Shown here one piece after another: positions 7,498-16,049 of a stretch of 38,759 bases of DNA (positions are counted from its first letter, which is position 1; every line of letters begins with the position of its first letter). Below the pieces are notes generated by a model. The model was given only the letters and a program-made list of their open reading frames with translations, was not told the origin of the DNA and did not search any database. A program made the translations under genes and the position numbers. Source of the DNA: Actinomycetes bacterium (GTDB taxonomy: Bacteria > Actinomycetota > Coriobacteriia > Coriobacteriales > Eggerthellaceae); contig JAEZDJ010000081.1 of NCBI GenBank assembly GCA_023429565.1, positions 1-38,759 on the forward strand, given 5' to 3'.

Positions 7498-8738
7498 CAA
7501 AGAATGAGCTTCGAGCAGAGGGAAACGACACGGCTGGCCAACGCGTCCCACGAAAGATGGGTCGGCGAGCAAGGGGGCGCATCGGCGGAAACCGCCTGAC
7601 AAAGAGCCTCTGCGAGGCGAGCCTCAAACGCCGGCAAGTCGTCAGGCACCGGTTCGTCCGCATCCTTGACGCGCGGAGGCGCCACATACCACACAGGTGC
7701 GTCGGGTATATGAGACTCGATCCAAGGGCGAATGCCAGGAAGGTCGGTTACCACCACGGAGCAGCCGCACGCCAACGCCTCAACGACCACGAGGGGCAAT
7801 CCTTCGAAAAAGGAGGGCAGCACGAACACGTCAGCGCAGCAGTAGACGCGCGCGAGATCAACTTGGGGCAGCTTCCCTAAAAACTCGACATCGTAGCGGC
7901 TCAGCTCCGCCAACGAACGAATGGCGCGATATTCCCGTTCGCTCGCATGTCCGCCCACAAGACGAAGCCTGAATCTATCGGACCCATACGGCAACAGATC
8001 AAGCGCGCGCAAAAGGCTGGGAACCCCTTTCTTGCCCGCTATCTTGCCGGCGAACACCGCCTCAATGACAGCTCCCCCACCCCTTTTGTCAGGACGGCAC
8101 GCCACCCCGCCTTCACCTTCCTCCAAAGCGCGCACATTGAAAACGGAGCAGTTGAACCCCGTCCCCACCACGTGAATGCGGCTCCCCTCGATCCCATACA
8201 CTTCCTTTATTGTAGATTTCTGGGCCTCGTGCAACGCGAACACGGCATCGAGCCTTCGCATGGCGCCCAGAATCCGATCGCGTTCCAAATCATGCTGACG
8301 CATTTGACGCACATCGGTGGAATGACACACCGCCGCCACCGGCACGAATGGCAGCAGATCGCGTACCAAAGACGTGAGCAGGTACAGGTGATGGCATATC
8401 ACCACGTCTGGACGAATCAGGTCGACGGCGTCGTGTACGGCTCTCGTGAAGGCCGCATCGAAACGTCGCACCATGGAAGGATCCATGTCGCGATACCGAG
8501 TGGAACGATAGGGCATCTCGTCAGACATTCCCACAACAGGAAACGGCACATCGACCGTCTCGAAGCGAACCGGGACGAAGCGGGTGCCGCGGGGAAACGT
8601 CGGTTGGTCCTCAGGCCCGATGCCCGCGATGACAGCCTGTTCGATCCCTGCCCGTGCACAGGCGTTCACCAATTCGGAAAGATACACGCCGCTGCCGGTG
8701 CCGTCGGGTTTCTGGGCTGTTATGTGGAGTATCCTCAT
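7482..8738 (-). CDS. Glycosyltransferase, GT-B fold (family 4 type)
   Basis: A 418-residue cytoplasmic glycosyltransferase of the GT1/GT4 superfamily that would transfer a sugar from a nucleotide-sugar to an unknown acceptor. It begins MRILHITAQKPDGTGSGVYL, with the N-terminal donor-independent domain, and has the C-terminal signature VFAGKIAGKKGVPSLLRAL followed by DVFVLPSFFEGLPLVVVEAL and CGCSVVVTDLPG, where the E-x7-E type nucleotide-sugar motif lies. The frame is open to 8798; starts at 8747 or 8738 are both possible, and neither has a convincing ribosome site. It stands alone between the toxin-antitoxin pair and selA, with no other envelope genes nearby, so its product cannot be guessed. 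Confidence 0.85.
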   Translation of the reverse strand: MRILHITAQKPDGTGSGVYLSELVNACARAGIEQAVIAGIGPEDQPTFPRGTRFVPVRFETVDVPFPVVGMSDEMPYRSTRYRDMDPSMVRRFDAAFTRAVHDAVDLIRPDVVICHHLYLLTSLVRDLLPFVPVAAVCHSTDVRQMRQHDLERDRILGAMRRLDAVFALHEAQKSTIKEVYGIEGSRIHVVGTGFNCSVFNVRALEEGEGGVACRPDKRGGGAVIEAVFAGKIAGKKGVPSLLRALDLLPYGSDRFRLRLVGGHASEREYRAIRSLAELSRYDVEFLGKLPQVDLARVYCCADVFVLPSFFEGLPLVVVEALACGCSVVVTDLPGIRPWIESHIPDAPVWYVAPPRVKDADEPVPDDLPAFEARLAEALCQAVSADAPPCSPTHLSWDALASRVVSLCSKLILCRQTR

Positions 8739-8791
8739 ACTCAACATAGTAACCCACTTTGAGGAGTCACGGAAAAGATGGGAAACATACG

Positions 8792-8822
8792 TGATCAAAA
8801 TCGGCTACGGTGATTTTGATCA
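8792..8822 (+). promoter_or_regulatory. Inverted repeat upstream of selA
   Basis: A perfect 11-bp inverted repeat, TGATCAAAATC (8792-8802) and GATTTTGATCA (8812-8822), with a 9-base GC-rich loop. It ends 61 bases before the selA start and lies between divergent genes. It could be an operator or, in RNA, a hairpin at the head of the selAB message. In E. coli a SECIS-like element ahead of selAB is bound by SelB and represses translation; a similar role here is a guess. Confidence 0.5.
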
Positions 8823-8883
8823 TCACAAACGTCCCGCACGCTGTGTCACTTATTGACGACACAAGACAACGGAAGGCAGTGCA

Positions 8884-10404
8884 ATGGATCAGAACCCACG
8901 GCGCGACCTGCTTCGCGCGCTTCCCCAAGTCGAAGAGTTGCTAAGAACACCACGGGTGACACAGCTGCTCGAGCAGCTCCCCCGTCCCGTCGTCGTGGAT
9001 ATGGTCAGAGACACGATCGACGAGACACGGTCTGACATTCTCAGGGGATCACTGCATTCAGTCGATGTCGACGCGCTTGCCTCGAGCGCTCACGTGCGAG
9101 CCCTTCGCCTCGAGCAGCCTTCCCTGCGCCGCGTCGTGAACGCTTCCGGCGTCATCATCCACACGAATCTGGGCCGTAGCGTGCTCGCGGAAGAGGCCGT
9201 TCGCGCCGTGACCGATGTCGCCCGCGGCTACTCCACCCTTGAATACAATGTCGGCACGATGGCGCGCGGAAGCCGCCATGCTCATTGCGAACAGCTCATC
9301 TGCGCGCTCACGGGAGCGGAGGCGGCCATTGCGGTCAACAACAATGCCGCCGCCGTCATGATGGTCCTTTCGGAATTCGCTTCCGGACATGAAGCTGTCG
9401 TTTCACGGGGTGAACTGGTCGAGATCGGAGGGTCGTTCCGCATACCGGACATCATGGCCCTGTCGCATGCCGCAATGGTCGAGGCGGGCACAACGAACAA
9501 GACCCACCCGGCCGACTACGAGCGTGCAATCACACCTGACACCGCCATGCTTCTGAAGGTCCACCCCTCAAACTATCGGCTTATCGGATTCACCGAATGC
9601 GTCGGCGTGAAATGCCTCAGGGAGATCGCCGACCGGGAAAACTCCCGCCGTACGCACAAGAACGCCGCTACGACCGCCAAAGACGCGGCCCCGGAGGTAC
9701 TGGTCTACGAAGATCAGGGATCAGGAGCCTTCATCCGCCTCGACTGTTTCGGAGAGTATGCAGAGCCGACCGTGGCCGAGTCGCTGCGCGGAGGATGCGA
9801 CATCGTGTCGTTTTCGGGAGACAAGCTTCTCGGGGGTCCCCAAGCAGGCATCATCGTCGGCGCAAAACGCCACATCGACCGTCTAAAAAAGAACCCGCTC
9901 GCCCGCGCGCTGCGCCTCGACAAGATGACGTTGACCGCGCTCGAGAGCACGCTGCGCATCTATCTTGACGGAGACCGTGCCCTCACCGACATCCCCACCC
10001 TGGCAATGCTTGCAACCTCCGCTGACGCCCTGCGGCCGCGGGCGGATGAGCTGGCCCGCGTCATCGCATCCCGCATTCCTCCCGCCTGCGCCAACTTGTC
10101 CGTGATACCGGAAATAGCACGTGCCGGGGGCGGGGCGTTGCCCATGTGCGACATCGACACCTTCGTCGTGCGCGTCGAGTTCGTCCGAGGCGACGCATTG
10201 TCGTGCGAACGCTCGATCGTCTGCATGCGCGATGTCCCCGTGATCGGCCGCATCAAGAAGGAAACGCTTCTGCTCGACGTACGAACGCTCACGGACGAGA
10301 GCGAATACACCGAGATTGCGGATGCCTTGAGCGAATATTTCACCGACGTCGCGTCAAAGGGTGGAGATGGCAGCACCTCGACGACGACGGCCGACCAGGT
10401 TTGA
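8884..10404 (+). CDS. selA: L-seryl-tRNA(Sec) selenium transferase
   Basis: PLP-dependent enzyme that converts seryl-tRNA(Sec) to selenocysteyl-tRNA(Sec) with selenophosphate. The 506-residue protein has the N-terminal helical domain, VVNASGVIIHTNLGRS (about 85-100), the NNNAAAVMM segment and the PLP-lysine motif SFSGDKLLGGPQAG, with Lys314 equivalent to E. coli Lys295. It is longer than usual (about 460) because of a charged insertion around residues 252-270 and a Ser/Thr-rich C-terminal tail. GGAAGG precedes the ATG. selB follows after 11 bases. Confidence 0.96.
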   Translation: MDQNPRRDLLRALPQVEELLRTPRVTQLLEQLPRPVVVDMVRDTIDETRSDILRGSLHSVDVDALASSAHVRALRLEQPSLRRVVNASGVIIHTNLGRSVLAEEAVRAVTDVARGYSTLEYNVGTMARGSRHAHCEQLICALTGAEAAIAVNNNAAAVMMVLSEFASGHEAVVSRGELVEIGGSFRIPDIMALSHAAMVEAGTTNKTHPADYERAITPDTAMLLKVHPSNYRLIGFTECVGVKCLREIADRENSRRTHKNAATTAKDAAPEVLVYEDQGSGAFIRLDCFGEYAEPTVAESLRGGCDIVSFSGDKLLGGPQAGIIVGAKRHIDRLKKNPLARALRLDKMTLTALESTLRIYLDGDRALTDIPTLAMLATSADALRPRADELARVIASRIPPACANLSVIPEIARAGGGALPMCDIDTFVVRVEFVRGDALSCERSIVCMRDVPVIGRIKKETLLLDVRTLTDESEYTEIADALSEYFTDVASKGGDGSTSTTTADQV

Positions 10405-10415
10405 GAGGAGCGCCC

Positions 10416-12344
10416 ATGTCAGATGATTTTCCCTCGCTCGTGCTGGGAACGGCAGGACACATCGATCACGGCAAGTCTTCCCTCGTGATGGCTCTCACCG
10501 GAGTCGATCCTGACCGCTTGGCCGAAGAGAAGCAACGCGGCATCACCATCGAGCTCGGATTCGCACGCCTCGGCCTGCCCGACGGAACGACGCTCGGCGT
10601 CGTGGACGTGCCGGGACATGAGCGATTTGTGCGGCAGATGATCGCCGGATCGACCGGCATCGATCTGGCGCTGCTCTGCATCGCTGCCGACGACGGCATC
10701 ATGCCACAAACCGTTGAACACCTCGCCGTTCTGCAACTTCTCGGCATTCCGTCCTGTGTGGTCGCGCTCACGAAATCGGATCTTGTCGACGACGAGTGGA
10801 TTCTGTTCATGGAGGACGAGATACGCGGACGCCTGTCAGGAACGCCGTACGCCGATGCCCCCATCGTCCCCGTCTCGAGCAAGACGGGGCAGGGACTGGA
10901 CGAACTCAAGGCCGCGATTGCGCAGGCGGCACGGTCCACACGAAGGACCAAGACGGAAACGACACTGCGACTCCCGGTCGACCGCGTGTTCACCATCAAG
11001 GGGTCGGGAACGGTGGTCACGGGCACCCTTTGGAGCGGAGAGGCGGTTCCGGGAGACGAGGTCGAGGTACTTCCCTCCGGTTCACGAACCCGCATCAGGG
11101 GAATACAGGTGCATGGGCAACCCGTCGAACGCGCCCTGGCCGGCCATCGCGTTGCCCTCAACCTGAACGCGCTCACCACTTCCGACGTCCGTCCCGGTGA
11201 CTTCCTGGCGTCACCGGGAACGGCACGGACAAGCGACCGCTTCGATGCCGACGTGACCTATCTAGGCTTTCCAGGACACGACAAGCCCCTGGAAAGCGGC
11301 GTGCGGGTCCATGTCGCGCATGGGACACGCGAAGTGACGGGTCGCATGCTCCTCATGGGAGAGAGCGCCATGTTGCGCCCTGGCGAGCGAAGCATGACTC
11401 AAATACGTCTCGACGATCCATTGCCGGTCATGTGGCGCGACCGTTTCGTCATCCGCTCCTACTCCCCCATGCATGTAATCGGAGGCGGAACGGTGCTACG
11501 CACCCACCCCCGCCGCACGACCACGCTCCCGCTAGGAGAGCGTACGCTGTTGGATGCTCTGCGAATTGGGGACGAGGCGGCAGTCGCCCACGCCACGCTC
11601 GAGCTCGCCCCCCTGCCTCTGACGGTCGCCGAATTTGCCTTCTCGTCGGAACTCAGTGTACAGTCAGCCACGAGAGAGCTTGCAGCCCTGGTCGAGAAAA
11701 ACGAGGCCGTTCGCCTGGAATCGGGAGGACGCGCCACCTATCACGTATCGAGACGGACCCTCCAAAAGATCTGTTCTTCACTTGAGAACACCCTTCTGAA
11801 ATTCCACTCCGAACACCCCACGGAATCAGGGATTGCCAAGGAGGCGTTGCGTCAGCGCTGCCTGCCGCGTGCGACGGAACCCTGCTTCGACGCCGTGCTC
11901 GCACACTGCGCCGAACAGGGCGTCGCCACAGTAGCTGAGGGCGTGATCAGCCATCCGAAGGCGGGTGCCGGCGCACGCAAGATGGAGGAGCAGGCTGCCG
12001 AGGCACTAGGGGCAACACTCGCGGAATCAGGTGTCACTCCTCCGACGATCTCCGAACTCATCGCCAACAGCAAGCTTGACACCTCCCTTGTCTATCGGGC
12101 TCTGGGACTTCTGGAAAAGCAAGGCCGAGCGCGCAAGGTCGGCCAAGACTTCTATTTCGATGCGGAGGCGCTCGCCACAGCAGAGGCAGCTATACGACGT
12201 CGACTGGCCGAGGGCCCTGCGACAGCCGCTGAGCTGAGGGATGTCATGGCCGCAAGCCGTAAGTATGCCATCCCTCTTCTGGAATTCTTCGACGCGCAGG
12301 GCATCACCCGCCGTGATGGCGACCAACGGGTGTTGAACTCGTAA
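10416..12344 (+). CDS. selB: Selenocysteine-specific elongation factor
   Basis: GTPase that delivers selenocysteyl-tRNA(Sec) to UGA codons marked by a SECIS hairpin. The 642-residue product has G1 GTAGHIDHGKSS (11-22), G3 DVPGHE (64-69) and G4 TKSD (119-122), EF-Tu-like domains II and III, then four winged-helix repeats from about residue 370 to the end that bind the mRNA hairpin. The frame is open far upstream inside selA, but the ATG at 10416 follows GAGAGGAG at the right distance and gives the family N-terminus. It is co-transcribed with selA; selC lies 158 bases downstream. Confidence 0.96.
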   Translation: MSDDFPSLVLGTAGHIDHGKSSLVMALTGVDPDRLAEEKQRGITIELGFARLGLPDGTTLGVVDVPGHERFVRQMIAGSTGIDLALLCIAADDGIMPQTVEHLAVLQLLGIPSCVVALTKSDLVDDEWILFMEDEIRGRLSGTPYADAPIVPVSSKTGQGLDELKAAIAQAARSTRRTKTETTLRLPVDRVFTIKGSGTVVTGTLWSGEAVPGDEVEVLPSGSRTRIRGIQVHGQPVERALAGHRVALNLNALTTSDVRPGDFLASPGTARTSDRFDADVTYLGFPGHDKPLESGVRVHVAHGTREVTGRMLLMGESAMLRPGERSMTQIRLDDPLPVMWRDRFVIRSYSPMHVIGGGTVLRTHPRRTTTLPLGERTLLDALRIGDEAAVAHATLELAPLPLTVAEFAFSSELSVQSATRELAALVEKNEAVRLESGGRATYHVSRRTLQKICSSLENTLLKFHSEHPTESGIAKEALRQRCLPRATEPCFDAVLAHCAEQGVATVAEGVISHPKAGAGARKMEEQAAEALGATLAESGVTPPTISELIANSKLDTSLVYRALGLLEKQGRARKVGQDFYFDAEALATAEAAIRRRLAEGPATAAELRDVMAASRKYAIPLLEFFDAQGITRRDGDQRVLNS

Positions 12345-12502
12345 GAAAAGCACCTTCGGGCTCAGGGGTGCAGATGCACATGGACAGGGCCAAGACGGTC
12401 ACACACCGTCCGACGCCGTCCACTTCCGCATATCGGTTTTTTCAGGTAAATGCCGTTTTATGCGCTATCATGAACCAGCGTCGTTGGACGTATCACCGAA
12501 GT

Positions 12503-12599
12503 GGAGATGGAAGGATCCTGGTGGATCCCGCGGCCTTCAAAGCCGTTGCGAGGCGCGCAGAACGTCTTGGGTGTGTTCGATTCGCACGCATCTCCGCCA
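12503..12599 (+). tRNA. selC: tRNA-Sec (UCA anticodon)
   Basis: A 97-base gene including an encoded CCA (12597-12599). The acceptor stem runs from GGAGATG (12503-12509) to CATCTCC (12589-12595), discriminator G596. The D stem is six bp, GGATCC/GGATCC around a TGGT loop (12513-12528), the long D stem typical of tRNA-Sec. The anticodon arm is GCGGC-CTTCAAA-GCCGT with anticodon TCA at 12537-12539. A long variable arm (12547-12570) and a T arm GTGTG-TTCGATT-CGCAC follow. The expected eighth acceptor pair would be G510-G588, a mismatch. It sits 8 bases from the end of the converging ribF gene. Confidence 0.95.
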
Positions 12600-12607
12600 T
12601 CGTTTTC

Positions 12608-13531
12608 CTACAGATTCTCGCGCACCCATGCTATATTGCCCTTGACCGTGGCAATGAGCTCTTCAAGATCGTCGAACTTGCGCATGGGACGCAGCCAATG
12701 ATGGAATTCCACCTTGATAGGCTTGCCATAGAGATCGCCGTCAAAATCAAGCAGATGAACCTCGCAGGTGGCCGTGGCCCGATCCGAGAAGGTGGCCGCG
12801 ACACCGACGTTCACGGCAGCCCGATAGCGCGCTCCCCCAACCTCCGCCCAAGCGGCATACACCCCGTCGCCCAGCGGCCGCAACTGTTCGGGCACAACGA
12901 GGTTCGCCGTCCGGAATCCGAGGTCGGCGCCTTCCCCTCGCCCAGGCTGCACGGTTCCGGACATGAAATACGGGTGTCCCAGCAGGCAATTCGCTTCCTC
13001 GATGTCGCCCTCGGCAAGCAGGAGGCGGATGCGCGTGGCTGTGATGGGAAAGCCGTCAGCCCCCTTCAGGTCATGCGCGCACACCTGAGTGCCCACATCG
13101 TTGCTCCACTCGTCGAGGTCCTTCACGGTTCCAGCCGCCCTGGCGCCGAAGCGGAAATCAAATCCCACATGCAGAAATGCTGGAGGCAAGCCGTTGAATG
13201 TCTGAAACAGGAAGTCATCAGGGGTGGATGAGGCGAACTCCTCGGTGAAAGGAAGCACGGCAACGGCATCCACGCCACTTTCAGACAGCAGGACGAGGCG
13301 ATCCTCGTTGGTCATGAGCTTTCGCAAACGCGTCGGATGAAGCCGCTCGTCGGGATCGATGTCGAAGGTGAGAGCAAGGGAGCGACCCCCACTCTCCCGA
13401 GCGGTCGTGCGCGCGCAGTCGATCAGATAGCGATGTCCCCTATGGACGCCATCGAAGACCCCAAACGCGCATGACGATCCATTGAAGAATTCCGGATCAA
13501 GCTGATCATCAACTTTAAATATCCGAGCCAC
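12608..13531 (-). CDS. ribF: Bifunctional riboflavin kinase / FAD synthetase
   Basis: Makes FMN and then FAD from riboflavin. The 307-residue form has the nucleotidyltransferase domain first, with AFGVFDGVHRGH (22-33), and a C-terminal flavokinase domain with GRGEGADLGFRTANLVV. In the kinases I know, this motif reads G-[FY]-P-T-A-N; here the proline is arginine (codon CGG), which may be a lineage variant. The frame is open to 13657, but GTG at 13531 is preferred: it is preceded by GGGGG, gives the normal length, and overlaps the truB end by 17 bases. Last gene of the rimP operon, converging on selC. Confidence 0.92.
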   Translation of the reverse strand: MARIFKVDDQLDPEFFNGSSCAFGVFDGVHRGHRYLIDCARTTARESGGRSLALTFDIDPDERLHPTRLRKLMTNEDRLVLLSESGVDAVAVLPFTEEFASSTPDDFLFQTFNGLPPAFLHVGFDFRFGARAAGTVKDLDEWSNDVGTQVCAHDLKGADGFPITATRIRLLLAEGDIEEANCLLGHPYFMSGTVQPGRGEGADLGFRTANLVVPEQLRPLGDGVYAAWAEVGGARYRAAVNVGVAATFSDRATATCEVHLLDFDGDLYGKPIKVEFHHWLRPMRKFDDLEELIATVKGNIAWVRENL

Positions 13532-14528
13532 GCGAAACCCCCGTCTGAAACACGCATCGGGCGCGGAACAAGGCCCGATCCTCGTCATATGCATACAATG
13601 CAGCCAGCCTGTTGCGCGCGATGACCGAAACGATCTCGCCGTCGCGCGGCGCCTCACGGCTCTCGCGCACCCCGGCCGTGCAGGCGCAGAGAGCCGCCTG
13701 GGCGGATCCCCGTCGCCGCTCGAAGAGCGGAAAGTCGCTCGCGGTCATCGGCGAACCATTGCGCACGACGTCCTCACGGCCTTCGTCAAGGTATGAGAAG
13801 CGATGGCCGAGAAGCTCGACGGGATCGAGCGCAGCCCTTTCACGCACCTGCTCGAGCGTTTCCAGCGTCACGCACTCATCAAGCTGCAGAGAGCCAACCG
13901 TCGTTCTTTCAAGGGCGCCGACATGGGCGGGACAGCCGACGGCAACGCCCACGTCACGTGCAAGTGATCGGATATAGGTGCCCTTTGAGACATGAAACGA
14001 GACATCCCATGAGGGGCGCCCATCGCCATCAGAACCGATAACCTCAAGAAGTTTCGCCTCATACACCTGGATGTCACGCGGTGCAAGGTCAATGATCACT
14101 CCCTTGCGCGCAGCGTCGCAGGCCTTCGTGCCATTCACCTTGATCGCAGAATAGGCGGGCGGCATCTGCCGATGCTCGCCGACAAGACCAGCCACGAACG
14201 CCGCAGCAAACGCGGGATCCAAAACGTTCGACGGCACGGCACCCGTGCGGACGACCTCTCCCGCCGCATCGTCGGTCGTGGTGCTTGCACCGAACGAGAT
14301 GCGCACACGGTAATGTTTGTCGTGGCCGGACAGGTAGGCGTCAAGGCGGGTTGCCGGCCCAACGCACACAAGAAGCGCGCCCGTGGCCAGAGGGTCAAGC
14401 GTGCCCGTGTGCCCAACCCGGTGTTCTCCGAAGATGCGACGACAGCGGTTCACGACGTCATGAGAGCTCATGCCGATGGGTTTGTTGACGCCAACGACCA
14501 GCGAAAGACCAGATGCGCCGCGTTTCAC
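13515..14528 (-). CDS. truB: tRNA pseudouridine(55) synthase
   Basis: Forms pseudouridine at position 55 in the T loop of tRNAs. The 337-residue protein has the motif NKPIGMSSHDVVNRCRR near the N-terminus and the catalytic GHTGTLDPLATG, with Asp45 as nucleophile, followed by the KHYRVRISFGASTTTDDAAG block. The C-terminus carries a PUA-like region. The GTG start at 14528 overlaps the stop of nrnA by 4 bases (GTGA), and GAGGGG lies upstream. Confidence 0.95.
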   Translation of the reverse strand: MKRGASGLSLVVGVNKPIGMSSHDVVNRCRRIFGEHRVGHTGTLDPLATGALLVCVGPATRLDAYLSGHDKHYRVRISFGASTTTDDAAGEVVRTGAVPSNVLDPAFAAAFVAGLVGEHRQMPPAYSAIKVNGTKACDAARKGVIIDLAPRDIQVYEAKLLEVIGSDGDGRPSWDVSFHVSKGTYIRSLARDVGVAVGCPAHVGALERTTVGSLQLDECVTLETLEQVRERAALDPVELLGHRFSYLDEGREDVVRNGSPMTASDFPLFERRRGSAQAALCACTAGVRESREAPRDGEIVSVIARNRLAALYAYDEDRALFRARCVFQTGVSRGSDI

Positions 14529-15544
14529 TCCGAGCGCATCCCCTCAGCGGCCCCAGGGAGGAGCTCCTGCGAAAGCAATGCGTCAATGCGTTCGACAGCC
14601 TCGTCGATCGGTCCCGGAAGAGTGAATCCGGCCGCGGCGCGGTGTCCGCCGCCGCCAAGCGACCGAGCGAGCCTTGCAACGTCCGTGTCGTCCTTGGCGC
14701 GAAAGCTCCCTCGGACGGAATCGCCTTGATCCCGCAACATGCAGGCAAGGCGTACGCCGCGCAGCGAACGCAGCGTGTCGATGAGAGGCTCGGCATCGGC
14801 TTTGCTCGCATCATAACGAGCAAAATCATCGCACGTGAGCCAGCTGAGAACATAGGACCCCTGCGCACCCAGCCTCATGCGATCGACGGCAATGCCCTCC
14901 AACCGGACCGAAGCAAGGGAGCGATTTTGAAAAATGGCGCGCGAGACCGTAGAGGGGTCGGCTCCTGCTTCCACCATATGGGTCGCAGCCCTCATGGCAG
15001 CCGCATCCGTGTTCTGATACTGGAATCTGCCCGTGTCGGTGACCAATCCGGTATAGCAGCACAGCGCGACATCGGCAGAGAGGCTGGCGCCCAGGAGTCC
15101 GGCGAGCTCCCAAACGAGCATCGTCGTCGAGGCGACCTGGGGGTCAACGTAGACGAGTTCCGTCATGGACGCATCGCTGGCATGGTGGTCAACCGTCACG
15201 GACAGCGATGATCGATCGAGCAACGACGAGGCAGATGCCCCCATGCGGTCACGCAGGGGGACGTCCACCGCCACGAAAACGCCGACCGGCCCGTCATATG
15301 AGGCCGCAGGAATGAGCTCATCCGCACCGGGCAAAAACGACAGGCGCACGTCGATGGGCTCGTCCTTTGCCAGCACGCACGTGGCTCGCTTGCCCACGCT
15401 GCGCAACGCATGCATGAGGGCCAGCTGAGAACCGATGCAGTCGCCATCGGGGCTGACATGGCCGCAAATGACGAAATCATCCCGCCCAGACAGTTCTCGA
15501 GCAATGTGCGCAAGATCCGCGTTGGTTTGAGGCGTCACGCTCAT
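14525..15544 (-). CDS. nrnA: DHH-family oligoribonuclease / pAp phosphatase
   Basis: DHH-DHHA1 phosphoesterase that degrades very short RNAs and dephosphorylates pAp. The 339-residue product shows CGHVSPDGDCIGSQLAL (27-43) with metal-binding aspartates, VDHHASD (118-124; the DHH motif) and the C-terminal DHHA1 glycine motif SLGGGGHRAAAGF (about 290-303). It is overlapped by rbfA upstream (ATGA at 15544) and truB downstream. NrnA between rbfA and truB is the usual order in many Gram-positives. Confidence 0.93.
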   Translation of the reverse strand: MSVTPQTNADLAHIARELSGRDDFVICGHVSPDGDCIGSQLALMHALRSVGKRATCVLAKDEPIDVRLSFLPGADELIPAASYDGPVGVFVAVDVPLRDRMGASASSLLDRSSLSVTVDHHASDASMTELVYVDPQVASTTMLVWELAGLLGASLSADVALCCYTGLVTDTGRFQYQNTDAAAMRAATHMVEAGADPSTVSRAIFQNRSLASVRLEGIAVDRMRLGAQGSYVLSWLTCDDFARYDASKADAEPLIDTLRSLRGVRLACMLRDQGDSVRGSFRAKDDTDVARLARSLGGGGHRAAAGFTLPGPIDEAVERIDALLSQELLPGAAEGMRSE

Positions 15545-15972
15545 GCGCGGCCACCGTCACCCTCGCCTCGGACATCGTCGTCGCCAGCGTCAGCGCTCGT
15601 TAACCCCTCTTCCGAACGCGCCGCCCCGGCATTGCGCGCAGCATCGCGCTTGAGAGCCGATGCAATGCGCTCAGCCTGATCAACGCTCGTGTCCAGCATG
15701 AATCGCAACTCGGGAGCAACACGCCATGACAGCTTTTTAGCCATCAGCGAGCGAATGCGCCCTGACGCAGCACTGAACGCCGCAGCCACCTCCTCGTACT
15801 TTTCGGGCTCGGCGGCATAGAACACGTTGCACACGCTTCGGTCGTAGCTGACCTCGCAACCGGTGACGGTCACCAATTCCAGGCGCGGATCCGATATCTC
15901 GAACAACAGAATGCTCGCGATGACCTCTCGCGCCTGCTCGTTGACCTTGCGGTTGGAAGAACCCTGTTTCAT
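15541..15972 (-). CDS. rbfA: 30S ribosome-binding factor RbfA
   Basis: Small KH-fold protein that binds the 30S subunit and assists 16S rRNA 5' end maturation. The 143-residue form starts MKQGSSNRKVNEQAREVIAS and contains the SYDRSVCNVFYAA strand and the helix-kink region MAKKLSWRVAPELRFMLDTS. The frame is open to 16029, but ATG 15972 has GGGAG at good spacing and matches the family start. The last 30 residues are a low-complexity acidic/glycine tail. It lies 76 bases after infB. Confidence 0.93.
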   Translation of the reverse strand: MKQGSSNRKVNEQAREVIASILLFEISDPRLELVTVTGCEVSYDRSVCNVFYAAEPEKYEEVAAAFSAASGRIRSLMAKKLSWRVAPELRFMLDTSVDQAERIASALKRDAARNAGAARSEEGLTSADAGDDDVRGEGDGGRA

Positions 15973-16033
15973 GCCGCCATCTCCCTTCGAAGAGGTAATA
16001 GTCCAAGTTGGATCGCATGCATGAAGCATAGCG

Positions 16034-16049
16034 AACAGGTCGACCTGTT
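16034..16049 (-). other. 16-bp perfect palindrome at the infB stop
   Basis: AACAGGTCGACCTGTT overlaps the first base of the infB stop codon on the minus strand. In RNA it would fold into a 6-bp hairpin with a UCGA loop just after infB. No T-run follows. Possibly a processing or stability element. Confidence 0.35.

Noticed and set aside
12368..13231. Plus-strand 287-codon frame running through selC and opposite ribF
   Set aside because: It crosses the tRNA-Sec gene and lies antisense to ribF; no motifs.
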